Source: Xestospongia muta
Taxonomy: Eukaryota > Porifera > Demospongiae > Haplosclerida > Petrosiidae
Assembly: GCA_963693285.1 (NCBI GenBank)
Contig: OY848922.1
Coordinates: 5,010,923-5,074,922, forward strand
Length of the DNA stretch: 64,000 nt
Direction of reading: 5' to 3'
Shown here: one piece after another, positions 1 to 14,800 of the stretch
Numbering within the stretch: position 1 is the first letter of the stretch
Layout: the number at the start of each line of letters is the position of its first letter
Notes under the pieces: model-generated
Told to the model about the DNA's origin: nothing
Seen by the model: the letters and a program-made list of their open reading frames with translations, nothing else
The model's database searches: none
Position numbers and translations under genes: made by a program

Positions 1-242
1 TGGGCAGCTCATTTCAGCTTTCTCAACCCCTGTATAATTGTTTTATAAATGGTTGTCAAAGCATAGCTGTGATTCTAGACATGTATATACAGTATATATA
101 TATTATCTATATTAATCGTTGTAGTTATATTGTGTGCTAATTTTCACATATAAGCTTCATCAACCATAGATAAGCTACAGAAGTTACACAGTTGTAAGTA
201 TAAACTGTTTTTGAGTCAGCTAAAGAAAATGTTTTAGCCCCC

Positions 243-862
243 ATTTGTTTGCTTTCTTAGACATGTATTGAAGAAACCAAATTCTGCCCTTGAAGCTACC
301 AATGGCTTCATCTATGAGAGTTCACGTCAAGGATTATAACTAGCTTGAAAGTTACTAATCAGTGATGTAATAAGGGGACATATCTTATATAATGGGATCA
401 TATCCTGGTTCACTTTTTGGTTTTTGGCCTTTCTTGTCATTTATGTGTAGAAACTTCAAAATTAGACTGAAACTATCTCTTGACATTACACAAGAGAAGA
501 TGACTGTACTAAAAGGCCAGTACTGGGCCCAGTAATCTTCTAATTTGGGGTAGTGGATTGTTCCCATTATTATTACCAGAACAAAAGTTATAGAATTTTT
601 GTTGATGTATGCATCTTCTTTTTCCAATAGTTTAGACAAGGTCAGTGTGTAACAAGTTTGTCAAAAAAATCAATCGGTGTTTTATCTGTCATATCTTTTC
701 TTCCTTCAGATTCTCCAACAAACTCTAAGATATCATATGCAACATTACTCAGAGAAATATGTTTTGTTGCACTGATTTCAATTTCATCACTATACACTAT
801 TTCCATACCATCTACTATTTCAGTTTCCACATCAAAATCATTGCTAACATAGTATTCATCAT
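243..862 (-). mobile_element. piggyBac transposase relic (N-terminal half)
   Basis: Read on the minus strand from 862 to 243, this shows an acidic N-terminal stretch, then TPIDFF, then a piece with YPKLEDYW and [17 protein letters not shown], then an active-site-like segment [14 protein letters not shown]. These are the order and motifs of DDE_Tnp_1_7 (piggyBac) transposases. Frame breaks near 640 and 360 make it inactive. It lies downstream of ankyrin exon 6 in the same orientation. Confidence 0.8.
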
Positions 863-996
863 CTATTATTATTAATGATTATTAATAATTTATTATTATA
901 GTATTCTCTGATCTGTAAAAACATTTTAATATCATACTTAGTGTGATATTTATAACCTATGACTACTTGATACAATCATACAATGATCTTTCATAC

Positions 997-1095
997 CTTA
1001 CCAACAACAGTAATGTCAGCACCATTACTAATTAATATTTTGATGATCTCTGGATGATTATTGATAGCTGCCCAATGTAATGCAGTCCAGCCACT
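997..1095 (-). CDS. Ankyrin gene exon 6 (duplicated copy)
   Basis: This 99-nt phase-0 exon has a GCTAG acceptor and a GTATG donor. It encodes [17 protein letters not shown] and ends GADITVVGK, closer to the ankyrin consensus than exon 5. It is the last exon recognised before the left edge. Confidence 0.88.
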
Positions 1096-4000
1096 CTAGC
1101 AATAAAACAAAGAAGCAATACATACACAATGTACATTATACAGATAAATTTCAACTCAATGTACTAGTAGTAACACAATACATTCATAATGTTAATGATG
1201 TTATGTAAACATCAACAATGTGATGTTGTCAATAATTATGGTACAATTATATATAGTTTTATTTATATATATATATATATATACTATATAATTCTAATTA
1301 AGTGTTTATTATGTATATGTTATGAATATAATTATCTATTCCTGTCCCACCATAACTGGATTTTGTGTATACTATATAAGTGTCATATGGGGGTGTATTA
1401 ATGAATGTTCTATATCAATGTGACTCTGTCTCAAGACAAGATGGCTGTCTATGGGAGCATGGGAGAATTCTGCCTCCAACATTATTGTAGGGCTAATGAC
1501 GTCTTTGATCACAAGACATTGGCAGTTTTATGTAGTGTTTGTGGTCTGTTGATGCGTAAACTAATCAAGTATTTACTAATGCCTAGAAGACTGTCTGATT
1601 ATCTTTTGATTCAATTGTAGACTTGGTGAAGGAGCATTATAGTCCAGAATCATAAGTAGTTGTCCATTGTTTTAAATTTAATTTAAGGATACAACAGCCA
1701 GGAGAGAGAGATAGGCAACCTTTATAGGTGAACTGAGACAACTATATAAGTTTTGTGAATATGGGGAGATGTTTGATGTGATTGTTTAGTGGGTGATATT
1801 CGACAGCTGAGTACTCAATGATGACTGCTGGCTGAACCCATCCTAACTCTGAAACCTATTCTTGAACTGGTACTTGCAATGTAGTCGGCATAGAAGGATA
1901 CAAGAGATATTCAGTGCTAAAAAGCCTACTTGTTACCATTGTGGAGGAAACAACTTAGCACAAAGTTGATTTAAAGACTCTGTTTGTCATGGTTGCAACA
2001 AGAAGGGGCACCTGATCAGATGTTGTAGAAATGCCCAAAGGAGGCCAAACAAGTCAAGTATGAACATTAACGAGGTGGTAGAAGACCCAATTTCTCAATT
2101 GTATATGTTACCCTCAAGTAAGACAAAACCATTGAAGACAGTGGTTAACATAGATGGCAAAGACGTTGAGATGGACAATGACATAGGAGCATTAGTGTCA
2201 GTGATGACACACACAGAGTACAAGAGGCTATGTAGTCCAAAGAGTAGACTCCCATTACATGCAGCAAGAATAAATTGGAAGACATATACAGGAGAGACAA
2301 TTAATATCCATGGAATTTGTAAAGTGGTGGTTAACCATCAAGGAGATGAAGAGAGATTACCATTAGTTATTGTAGAGTCCAAAGGACCTAATCTACTCAG
2401 AAGAGACTGGTTGATGAAGTGGAAACAGGACTTGCACATGATAAATCAGGTCTGAATGAAGGAAGAGTTAACAGCACTCATTTCAAGATACTCTTGACAT
2501 TTTTCAGAATGAACTAGGTATCTGATATCAAAGCTGTATCTGCCAGGATCATAGTAGAAGAGAGAGCCACTCCAAGATTGTTGTCCATGACCCGGTACCA
2601 CTTGCACTTATACATGTACTAATTTATAAAACTATGTATTGGGTTAGAAAAAAATTGTAAGTATTATAGCATAGCCATGTAAATAGTCAGATATAGCACT
2701 ATGTTATATCATTTCTTATTTTATGTGTTGTTAGTGATGATGATAAGAGGAAGATGTGATGATTCTGGAGAGGTGGTGTCTGTTAATGGTAGTGTGTTCA
2801 CAAGTGATAAGTTCAAGGAAATACTAGAGGCTTACAGAGCTTAAAACAGTGTGTGAGGAAGTTGCAGTATGGTTCCTGGAGAACAATTTGTCCAAATTTT
2901 TCTTTACATATTGTTCAACAATACATTCTACAACATCTCAATGTCCTCCTTGGTTATTATTTAAATATTGTCCTTGATCAAAATTAGATGTTTTGTTTCC
3001 TAACATTGAAAGCTATGTAGAACAACATCATCAAACTCAAAAGAATGCTCGTGATCGACATAGTAAACATTATAGAGCTTATGCACTGACGTCATAAAAC
3101 GTAATAAAAAATAGCAACTGTTGCTAGGGCGCCATCTTGAGTGGCAAAGGCACGTTCATACACAAGAGTGGCAGCATCTGAAGCCGGATTAGCCAGGTAC
3201 TATGCAACACGAGACACCAATGTTTATAAAGCTTGGTGTTCTTCCGGAGCTATTGGGCAAGTGGTACTCTAGGGAGCCAGTAGCATCAATCTCATCAACA
3301 GGAAACGAACAAGTTGAAGAATGTGCATGTGTAGATGTTATGGTGCTACTGCGAGTTGAGATGATACACCCAGACATGTAAATAACTTCGCCTTTTTACG
3401 TGCTATCTACATGGAACTTGCACCAAGCGTTTCAGCTTGCAAACACACATTTTATATATAACATTTGACTGTCTAGTGCTACAAAAAAGTAAGAAACGAA
3501 GAAACTCCATACATTTATAATTGCATACCTTCGTCATACTTCAAATTACACACCTTTGAGGATTAAACGAATAACAATTTTCATCTCAAGAAGTCAGCCG
3601 TGTGTCACGATGAAATTGAAAATAACAATTCTAATTACATGAACAAATGTTTTATTATGACTCTTATTATTATAAAAAAAAAATCAGGTATTGTCTTTTG
3701 CAATTTAAGGCAGCTATTAAGCCACTGTGGTTCTGAAAAAACGATTTTAATAAAGAAGGAAGACTTTCTCTTTCCATAGCCTCTTGATGTTGGCACGTGA
3801 ATGTCCTGTGGCATCAGATGTTCTTTGAGTTCCTTGAGTATGTTTGCACTTGTTGCGTTCCTTGAAATAGTCATAGACATGCGCAAAAACCTCCTTTGTT
3901 TATGTTTTTGTGTGTGTCTCTCTCACTTTTATGTTTGTATTGTGTCTAATCCCCATGTTTATTGTTAGAAGAGTTGTTGTTTCAATCTATCATGTTTAAG

Positions 4001-5829
4001 AGAACAACACAGGAATACACTGAACTTATGTAGGAAATAGTAACATCTGAATACTGACTTTACTGAACACAAGTGGAACCATTAAGTCCAATCAACTACA
4101 TTTTACTACTGTAATCTTGTCCTACACTGTAGAATGCTAGTAGTGTGCATTGATTGTAGCCTTGTCTATTATAAGTAACAATAGACTGCAGGTAGCCATT
4201 ACATTTATTTCATAGACTGTGTTCACATTGGATATCTGATATTGTTTGAGTTTGTCTCCTCACTTTTCTTAGATTCAAAATGTTATTTCACATGTTATGA
4301 TACATTTGAAATTTATTCTTTCGTGTACTTCAACACTTACAAGACCGTAATTAATATTAATATCAATGTGTTCCGCCCACACGTAATTGCGTTATTTGTT
4401 TCTTGGAGACAGCAATTTTTGACAAGAACGTGTGTCCTTTGTGTGATGACGTTTTAGCTGCCTTTTACAAGTAAGTTTGTCTTTCTACGAAGTTAATAAT
4501 ACGCTACATCATTAGTAAAGCTGTGGGTATAACATGTGGTTCTTGTTTAGCCGAATTTGAAAGTAGAGGGTTTACGTTGATGTAGGAAATGGAGTCTACA
4601 GGCTAGACGAAGGTTTGTAAGAGATATATAGTAGCTAGATATCATATATAATAGCTCATAAATTATAATATATAAGTATATACGTATGTATATTTTGTAT
4701 AAGCATTACCATGACATAATGAGTAATATACATTGTATAAATGAACAGACCACACCCAACAGTACATGTATTGGATGTGTGTGTGTGTGTGTGTGTAGTG
4801 AGTTTTGCAATTGACACAAATATTTAGTTGTAATAGTAACATGGCTTATATATTTCTTTTTGTATGATAAACTTTGAAACAATCTGATGGGCACAAAGCT
4901 GGATTGTCGCTACAAGTACTACACTTATACAAAGTAAGATGTCTTATGCTACCTTGTCTGTTAGTGCATACAGCACAGTCATGACACTTCTTGCCTTTTT
5001 TCATGAAGTTGCGCAAACGTTGCAGACGTTCAAGTGTCTGAGAGGTGCGTGGTCCAGTACGTGCTCGAGGAATACTATGTTGTGCATTGGAGTGTGTTTC
5101 AATGAGTCTACGTGCATGCAGTTCATTTGATTTGAAAGTTGTAGGCGTTTACTAGGTATTTGAAAAAGGTTTGTAATAAGTGCTCAAGTATGAATAATTA
5201 ATTAATTAACCATCAGTGGTAACTAAGATAAGGCCTATAAATTTGTTACACCACAGAGTATTTAACATTCTGAATCATCTCACCAAGATGCTGCAGGTAT
5301 GACTGATCTCCAAATGGAGTCCAGATATAGGGGAGACTTTCAACAAAGAAGAAAAACAACAATCCTCATGATAGATTCACTGTTGCTGCAAATTGATAGT
5401 TGTTCATATCGCAAAAGAAATTTCAAAGATATGTTGGTTGTTTCTTCACAAAGGAGAACGATACCCTGTACAGTCAAGGACAAAAGGAGAAGATCCTCCA
5501 TTGAGCAAGGCAGTTTACAAGTGCCTTGTGAGCTGACCTTTTCAATTCCAAACAGAACAAAAAACAACGAAACTTTAATGTCTGAAATTTGAAAATTGCT
5601 AGCCTAACTTATTTGTCATTGCTCAACACGTAATAATAACCACAATAACCACAAATCTAAGATGGTGAGGTGGAGGTGGGCACTTACATGAGGGAATTGA
5701 CATTTTTCTTTAATGACAATACTATGAGGCTGGGTGCTTACTTAGAGGTGGGCGCTGGTTCGGGGAATGACAGTATATATATATATATATGACCCAATTT
5801 GTGAAAAGGGACCACTTCTTTCAAACCAT

Positions 5830-5875
<46 letters not shown>

Positions 5876-8800
5876 TATGTATATATAGTATGATGTAATT
5901 CAAAGCATGGCATGACACATAACACTACTTTACATTGTTTACAATGGTATGTTGTGGTCTTTCTACCATTTTGTTTTTTATGACTAAAGACAATACATTT
6001 GTTTGCTTTTTTAGACATGTATTGAAGAAACCAAATTCTGCCCTTGAAGCAAACAATGACCTCATTTATGGAGAGTTCACGTCAAGAATTATAACTAGCT
6101 TGAAAGTTACTAATCAGTGATGTAATAAGGGGATGTCTCTTATATAATGGATCATATCCTGGTACACCTTTTTGTTTTTTTGGCTTTCTTGTCATTTATG
6201 TGTAGAAACTTCAAAATTAGGCTGAATCAATCCCTTGACATTAGACGAGAGAAGGTGACTGTACTAAAGACTAATACTGAGCCCAGTAATCTTCTAATTT
6301 CTGGTAGTGGATTGTTCCTATTATTATTATTAGATTAAAAAATTGTAGCTTTCTGTTGATGTATGCATCTTTTTTCCAATAGTTTAGGCAAGGTCAGTGT
6401 GAAACCTCTGTTTTGTCTGTCATATCTTCTGTTCTTTCAGATTCTCCAACAAACTCTGGGATATCATATGCTACACTACTCAGAGAGATATGTTTTGTTG
6501 CACTGATTTCAATTTCATCACCATACACTATTTCCATACCATCTACTATTTCAGTTTCCACATCATAATCATTGCTATCACAGTATTCATCATCTATTAT
6601 TATTAATGATTATTAATAATTTATTATTATAGTATTTACTGATCTGTAATAACATTTTAATATCATACTTAGTGTGATATTTATAACCTATGACTACTTG
6701 ATGCAATCATACAATGATCTTTCATACCTTATCAACAACAGTAATGTCAGCACTGTTACTAATTAATATTTTCATGATCTCTGGATGATTATTGATAGCT
6801 GCCCAATGTAATACAGTCTGGCCATACTGTAACAATAAAACAAAGAAGCAATACATACACACATGTACATTATACAGATAAATTTCAACTCAATGTACTA
6901 GTAGTAACATAATACATTCATAATGTTAATGATGTTATGTAAACATCCACAATCTGATGTTGTCAATAATTATGGTATAATTATTATATAGTTATATTTA
7001 TACATATATAATTACTATATAATTCTAATTATGTGTTTATTATGTACATGTTATGAATATAATTATCTATTCCTGTCCCACCGTTACTTGATTTTGTGTA
7101 TACTCTATAAGTGTCATATGGGGTGTATTAAAGAATGTTCTATAATCTATATCTATGTGACTCGATCTCAAGGCAAGATGGCTGTCCATGGGAGCATGGG
7201 AGAAGTCTGCCTCCAACATTATTGTAGGGCTGATGATGCTTTGATGACGGCAGTTTTATGTAGTGTTTGTGGTCTGTTCATACACAAACTAATCAAGTAT
7301 TTACTAATGCCTAGAAGACTGTCTGATTATCTTTTGATTCAATTATAGACTTGGTGAAGGAGCATTATAGTTCAAAACCATCAGTAGTTGTCCAGTGTTT
7401 TAAATTTAATTTAAGGCTACAGCAGCAATGAGAGAGAGAGTGGCTGTTTATAGCTGAGCTGAGACAACTATCCAAATTTTGTGAATATTGGGAGATATGT
7501 TTGATGTCATGCTACGTGATCGTTTAGTGGGTGATATTCAACAGCTGATTATTCAATGATGTCTGCTGGCTGAACCCATCCTAACTCTGAAACGTGCTCT
7601 TGAACTGGTACTTGCAATGTAGTCGGCAGAGAAGGATATAAGAGATATTCAGTGCTAAAACGTCTACTTAGTACCATTATGGAGGAAACCACTTAGCACC
7701 AATTTGCAGATTTAAAAAAAATCTGTTTGTCATGGTTGCAACAAGAAGGGGCACCTGATCAGATGCTGTAGAAAAGCCCCCCAAAAAAGGCTAATCAAAT
7801 CAAGTACAAACATTAATGAGGTGGTAGAAGACCCCATTTCTCAATTGTATATGATTCCCTCAAGTAAGACAAAACTGTTAAAGACAGTGGTTAATATAGA
7901 TGGCAAAGAGGTTGAGATGGAGAATGACACAGGAGTGTTAGTGTCAGTGATGACACACACAGAGTACAAGAGGCTATGTAATCAAAAGAGTAGACTCCCA
8001 TTACATATTGTAGAGTCCAAAGGACCTAATGTACTCAAAGAGACTGGTTGATGAAGTTGAAACAGGACTTGCACATGATAAATCAGGTCCGAATGAAGGA
8101 AGAGTTAACAACACTCATTTCAAGATGCTCTTATTTTTCAGGATGCACTAGGTATCTGATATCAAAGCTGTATCTGGCAGGATCATAGTAGAAGAGAGAG
8201 CAACTCCAAGATTTTTGTCAATGACCGGTACTATTTACACTCTGTTCAAAGGTAGATAAGGAACTAGAGAGACTAGAGTCAATAGGAGTACTGGAAATGT
8301 GGAATTTGCAGACTGGGTGGTACCCATCGTTCCAGTATTAAAGGATGACTGAAATGTTAGAATTTGTGATGATTATCACATGACCATTAATAAAAAGCAT
8401 CAAAAGTGGACCTCTATCCATTCCCAAGAGTGGATGACCTTTTTATAGCGATGACTAGTGGAGTGTATTATGTATATAATGTATTGTGCTAGAGAATTTG
8501 TGCTAGTTTTAGGAATAGAAAGGGTACATCAGATATAAGGACACAGGTTATGAAAGCTGTAGCTACACCAGTCACTGTTGATTGACAAGACTATAATACA
8601 AGCAAAATGCTTGAACTAAATAATTTAAGCAATCCTTTTATATAGAAATTAAAATAAAAACCCAAGTATTTCATAACCTATACAGCTGAATTTGAGGTAG
8701 TCATTTGCTTAGAGTTATATTAACTATACTGCTTGCTCATCTCCTGAGTAATACTAAGTGATCTTGAGTCTTAAAAAATTACTTTGTTAGAGACAACATA

Positions 8801-11800
8801 AATACTGGTAAAGTAACTTAATACTAAACCCATCATTAAATAGAACTTGCTTTTTAATGACATCAAGATTAAATTTGGTTTCTCAAGTAGATTATTAAAT
8901 TGGACTTTTGTTTTACTAAAGGGTGTATTAAATGTTATGGAAGGATAGGTGCTTAAGTGGTTATATTAGGCAAGTGATGTAATCAATTTTTTTAGAAAAA
9001 AATTGATCGGATCTTCTATTTCACTTTGATTCTTTTCATCCTTCATCATGTTTCATGTAGTGTGTTTATGTAATAAATTTTCCACAATTTTCACCAACTT
9101 CAATAAAGACATAGTTTAATGTTATCTTTTATATATTTGAACAACGTATCTGACATCATCATGTAATACAGTTTGTTTTAACTCATATTCTATACTCCAA
9201 TTTCAAAGCAATAATAGTAATGTTCATAAAAGTCTTGACATTTTTATTTGAATGTATTCATTGTGTTCACTTCTCATTAGTAAATGTGTAGTTTATCTGT
9301 CTGCTGTTAATGTACTTGTAAATGTGGATAACAGCATGACAAAATCAAACATTTTACTTTATTATTGCTATACTAAGGTCAAGGTTCTGATTGAGCATAT
9401 AAAATTGTGTATTACATTTTATCGTACATGTGTACTGAATGATGTAAAATGAGAAAACAATTTTATCAGTGTATGCTGGAAAGGCACACAATAAATTTAT
9501 GTTGTTACACAAGCTACAACAGTCTGTCAAATTTGATTATATATCACTTAATTTTGTATGCATATTTCAATTATACATGTACTAATTTATAAACAGTGTA
9601 TCGGCTTAGAAAAAAATTGTAAGTATTGTTAGCATAGCATGTAAATAGTCAGATATAGCACTATGTTATATAATTTCTTATTAGATGTGTTCTTAGTGAT
9701 GATGATAAGAGGAGGATGTGATAATTATGGAGAGGTGGTGTCTGTTGATGGTAGTGTGTTCACAAGTGATAAGTTCAAGAAAATACTAGAGGCATACAGA
9801 GCTTAAAACGGTGTGTGAGGAAGTTGCAGTATTGTTCCTGGAAAACAAAATGTCCAAATTTTTGTTTACATACTGTTTAACAATAGATGCTACAACCTCT
9901 CAATGTCCTCCTTGGTTATTGTTCAAGATTAGATGTTCAAGATTAGATGTTTTGTTTCCTAACTTTGAGAGCTATGTAGAACAACATCATAGTAAACATT
10001 ATACTTTTTAACGAAATGATTGTGTGAGCAGGATCACGTGATGACGAAATTTAATTTTCCCTCAAGGTGTAAGCACACTGTCAATTAAAGATGCTTTAGA
10101 AATTTTATAACGTGCTCAAATAAAGCTATAACTAGTTTCTAACTTTCATTTTAAACTGTAAGGATGTCAGTACAGTGGAGTAACAACGAGCGTTGTCATA
10201 TATGTGGTACACGTAAGTTGACACACATTGTCTACTATTTGTATTCAAGTTACACCAAAAAGCGCCCTTTTTTATATTGCCTGAATAAGTAGTAGGAAGA
10301 ATAAAGTACATAATTAGGTTGTCTATATAATGTTGTATACAAGTGATTATATATGTAATTCATTTGGTTATATAACTGTTGTTTAATAGTATGTATCTAA
10401 AGAAATTTAGTGTGATAGAGTAAGAAAGAGTCATCACTCTTCCCAGTGTGGCAGAGGTGTATATTACAATCTTGACAATACCACTGAGTATATTTTCTTA
10501 TCTTCTTATAGGTGTAGCAGTAGTGATGTTGGTAACGTTTGTTGTTCGGTTTCTGTGAGAAGTGACTCTGGCCAAAAAATTTTCTGGTAACATAGAAGGA
10601 CGAACAGTACATTTTTGACTATTGTACAAGCTAATAAGTTGAGTTGCAAGATTGAGATGAAAGTATTTCATGTTGTGAAATGATAGTTCACAAAGACGAC
10701 AGTGAAAAATGTAAGCATTTGTAATAGCTACATCTATGCTAAAGTAGGCAATGTATACATAGCATTTCCACCCACAAGCTCTAATGCTATAGTAATGTTA
10801 CGGTTGATCATTTCGATCAACACTACCCATATATTCAGTGTATCGAGCTATAAGCCCTGGACATTGAACAAACTGTTTCTCATCATTTTTGCTTTCCTTT
10901 TACCTCAACTATTTGATTTGATTGACAATTTGTTAAAATAGCTGTAAAGACTTTGTGTCTTGTCACAGTGCATTTACTAAGTTTCCATTTTGTAGTACCT
11001 TGTGTTCTCCTCTTTGTTTTAAACCTTTCTTAAAATATGATTTTAATTGTTCTGGAAAGAAATTTTCTGTCATAGCATATAGTTCCAAAGGCATCGATTT
11101 TGTCATGTAGAAGGTCTTAAAGTGAAAATCTTGTGAAAAAATTGTCATAGTAGATATGATGATTTTTTCCTACTATGGTTCTAGAAATATCTTTCACCAC
11201 TCTTGCTCCTACCAGCAGCTAATATTGTTATCAAATGGTCATGACTATAAACACTCATTGTGGGTTGTTTCATTTGGCATTGCATCAGTATCGCCAATAT
11301 TCCAACAGACCATGGAGTCTTTATTGCAAGGATTGTCTGGTGTATATGAATATTAAGACAACATGCAAGTGTCATGATCAACTGTCAAAAAACATTTAAA
11401 TCACCTAGATGCAGTGTTATGTAAATTTAATGCAAGCTGTTTTATTTATCAAAGAAAGAAAAGTGTGTGTTTGTGGTACCTCATGTAGAGTATCTTGATA
11501 AAGAAGTATTACATTTTACAGTAGCTAAAGCTTCAACTATTAAAGAGGCCCCCATCTCCTAAAATTAAGGATTACTGAAATTATATTGTCTTCTCCAGAA
11601 ATAGTGCAAATGGTTGTGGAAACAACCTCAAGTCTCAGCCTTTCAAAGAGTAATGTTAGCTCTAAGTTTGTCAAAGCAAACACTCAGAGCATGGTGCAAG
11701 TTCCCAAGGATTCGGTAGCTCAAGAACTGATCCTTGAAACCGAACACATCTTCTCAAAGTTTACAACTCGATTTCAGATCTATCTCCTAGGACAACCAGC

Positions 11801-14800
11801 AACCCATCCAGTTCAACAACTACTGAAGTATATACAATGTTTCCAGTGGTCTCGAGATCCAAACCGTTCACCCTGTCCGTTATGATCAATAACCATTCAG
11901 TCCCTATGGAATTGGATATGGGAGCATCAGTTTCTGTTATTAGTGAGTCTACCTACAATACAGTGCTGAAGGATACAGTACCTTTGGAGTCAACAGATAT
12001 TAGCCTACGTACGTATATGGGGGAAGAGTTACCAGTGTTAGGTGTGGCCACAGTTGCTGTCAGCAAACAACTCTTCTTCCTTTAGTGGTCGTTAAAGGTG
12101 ACAAAGCATCCCTGTTTGGCCGTAATTGGCTAGAACATATCAAACTGAATTGGCCTGTCATTCGTAGAGTGTCTAACAATCGGGAGGTGGATGACCTGCT
12201 CCAGAAACATCAACAGTTATTCCGTGAGGAGTTAGGAACCCTCAAAGGCATGGAAGCTTAAATACATGTTCCGCCCAATACACAACCTCCTTGCTTCAAA
12301 CCCAGGCCATTGGCATACTCACTAAAAGCCAAAGTGGAGAAGGAGCTTGACCGGTTGCAGGAAGCTGTAGTCATCAGGCCAGTCTAATTTTCAGACTGGG
12401 CAGCACCGATAGTACCCATTATGAAAGTGGATGGAAGTGTCCGCATCTGTGGTGACTATAAAGTGACAGTCAACCCTGTGTCAAAATTGGACAATTACCA
12501 ATTACCAAGAGTGGACGACTTCTTTACTGCGATGTCCTGAGGGAAAGTATTTTCAAAACTTGACATCACACACGCTTACCAGCAGGTGCTGTTATCTGAC
12601 AGTTCAAAAAAATATACTACTATCAACACTACCAAAGGTCTTTTTGAATACAAACGATTACCGTTTGGCATATCATCGGCACCAGCCATTTTTCAACAAG
12701 CAATGAAGGGCTTATTGCAAGATTTACCTGGTGTCATAGTTTATCTAGACAATGGGCTGGTGACAGGTCCAAATAAGGAAGAACATCTCAAGAACCTTGA
12801 TAAGGTGATGGACCGCCTAAAATCTGCTGGGGTAACTCTGAAGCAACCTAAGTGTATTTTCCTGGCCCCATCTGTCGAGTACCTGGGACATTTAATTGAT
12901 AAGGATGGTCTGCACCCAGCACCTGAGAAAGTCCAAGCGATTCAAGATGCCCCCGAACCACGTAACTTGTCAGAACTAAAGTCCTTCTTTGGACTCTTAA
13001 ATTATTATTCTAATTCATGTCTAACCTTGCTATGTTTCTTTCTCCCCTCTATAGGTTGATGCAAAAAGATGTTAAATGGTCTTGGACAAAAGAACACTCT
13101 GAAGCATTCAAGCAAGCCAAACAGCTACTTCAATCATCCACCATGTTAGTTCATTATGATAGTCAACAAGAACTGATTGTGTCTTGTGATGCATCGCAAT
13201 ATGGACTGGGTGTCGAAAAACCCATCACCTTTGCCTCCCGTACTCTGGCTAAAGTGGAGCAGAAATACTCCCAAATTGAAAAAGAGGGGTTAGCCATAAT
13301 ATTTGCAGTAAAAAAATTCCATCAATATTTGTATGCACGGCCCTTCACTATCTATTCAGACCATGAGCCCCTGAAGTATCTCTTTAATGAATCCAGACAA
13401 ATACCAGTGATAGCTTCCTCAAGAATAGAGAGATGGGCATTAACATTACGGGCATATCAATATAGCATCCAACATTGACCTGGAACAAAAATGGGTAATG
13501 CAGAAGCCCTAAGTCAGATACCACTTCCAGAACATCCAGAGGTGTCAGACATTCCACCACCAGGAGATATTAAAATGTTATTCCAGCACCTTTCAGACAC
13601 AATAATAACTGCCTCTCATATTTGCAAGTGGACAGAAAAAGACCCTACATTATCAAGAATTCACCACTTCCTCCTTCATGGTTGGCCAGAAACAATTTCT
13701 GATTCCTCCTTTCGACCTTACTTCAATCATCGTGAAGAACTGAGTGCTGTAGATGGCTGTATTCTTTGAGGGGCTAGAGTTGTGATTCCCCCATCTGGAC
13801 ACAAGTTGGTATTATCCCAACTTCATGATACTTACCCTGGGATTGGTAAAATGAAGAGTCTTGCTTGCTCGTATGTCTGGTGGCCAGGGATGGACAATGA
13901 TATCGTTACCACGGTTCAGCACTGTGACACTTGTCAACAACACAGACAGTCCCCCCAAAGAGCCCCCTTACATCCATGGGAATGGCCTTCACGCCCATGG
14001 TCCAGAGTGCACATTGACCACACTGGCCCATTTCAAGGGGAGCTTTTCCTAGTACTGGTGGACACGCATTCCAAGTGGATAGAGGTACATATAGTTCCCA
14101 CTACATCAGCTGCATCGACTATTGCCAAGTTACAAGACATTTTCACTACATTTGGTCTACCGGATCAACTAGTGTCAGAAGACAGATCTGAAGAAAGGTA
14201 GATCAGTACTAATGCTTGTTGACCAATAATCTTTTAGATTTTGTAGCTGTATTATTCCCATATTCAATATCACAGCTACAAAACCCTTCATTTCATCTAT
14301 TGTCACTGGACGCCAGCTTTTGTACAATGAGCCAAACTTTTGATAGGGACGAGGTTGAGGACTCACTTAGATCTACTCCACACAGATACAACTATGTGAA
14401 TGAATGAAAAGCAGGAGAAAAGTATCCCAGGAAGAGCACCGAGACAATTTAAAGTTGGAGAAAAGCTATATGCCAAGAATTTCCATGGACCGAAATGGAT
14501 TACAGGGAGGATAGTTAAAGTTACAGGACCTGTGTCATACCAGATTGAAACAGATGAAGGATTAGTCTTACGAAGACATGTAGACCAGCTGAGAATGCCG
14601 ATGAAACAAATAATCAGACACCCAATTACCGTCATGCGCCGATGATGAGTGGGTTGAGCAAGATGGGTTCTCTAGTAATTTCTAATACCTGTGATCCCCC
14701 GCCGGCCTATACCCCTGACTCATGGAACAGCTTCTATCCGACATTCCACCCAGTCTCGTCCACCAGTTGAGAGGTAATCACCCTCACGTTACACTTAAAG

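Larger units (their letters stand above)
243..3074. repeat. Segmental duplication copy A
   Basis: The segment matches 5994-10003 over nearly its whole length. It carries, in order, a piggyBac relic, an ankyrin exon, a Gypsy gag-protease relic and a tail beginning near 2610. Copy A lacks about 1.3 kb that copy B has between 8230 and 9570. The shared start is the stretch around 'ttagacatgtattgaag', and the shared end is 'atagtaaacattata'. Confidence 0.9.
5994..10003. repeat. Segmental duplication copy B
   Basis: This is the partner of 243-3074. It keeps the same order of parts and a longer Gypsy relic that includes the start of the reverse transcriptase. The two copies differ by scattered substitutions and small indels, so the event is not brand new. 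Confidence 0.9.

Noticed and set aside
11100..11586. 5' LTR of the Gypsy element
   Set aside because: No match to the 14810-15036 LTR occurs here; the stretch is instead another reverse-transcriptase fragment.
13861..14052. Plus-strand ORF overlapping the integrase
   Set aside because: It is an alternative frame of the Gypsy integrase, which has clear zinc-finger and core motifs in its own frame.
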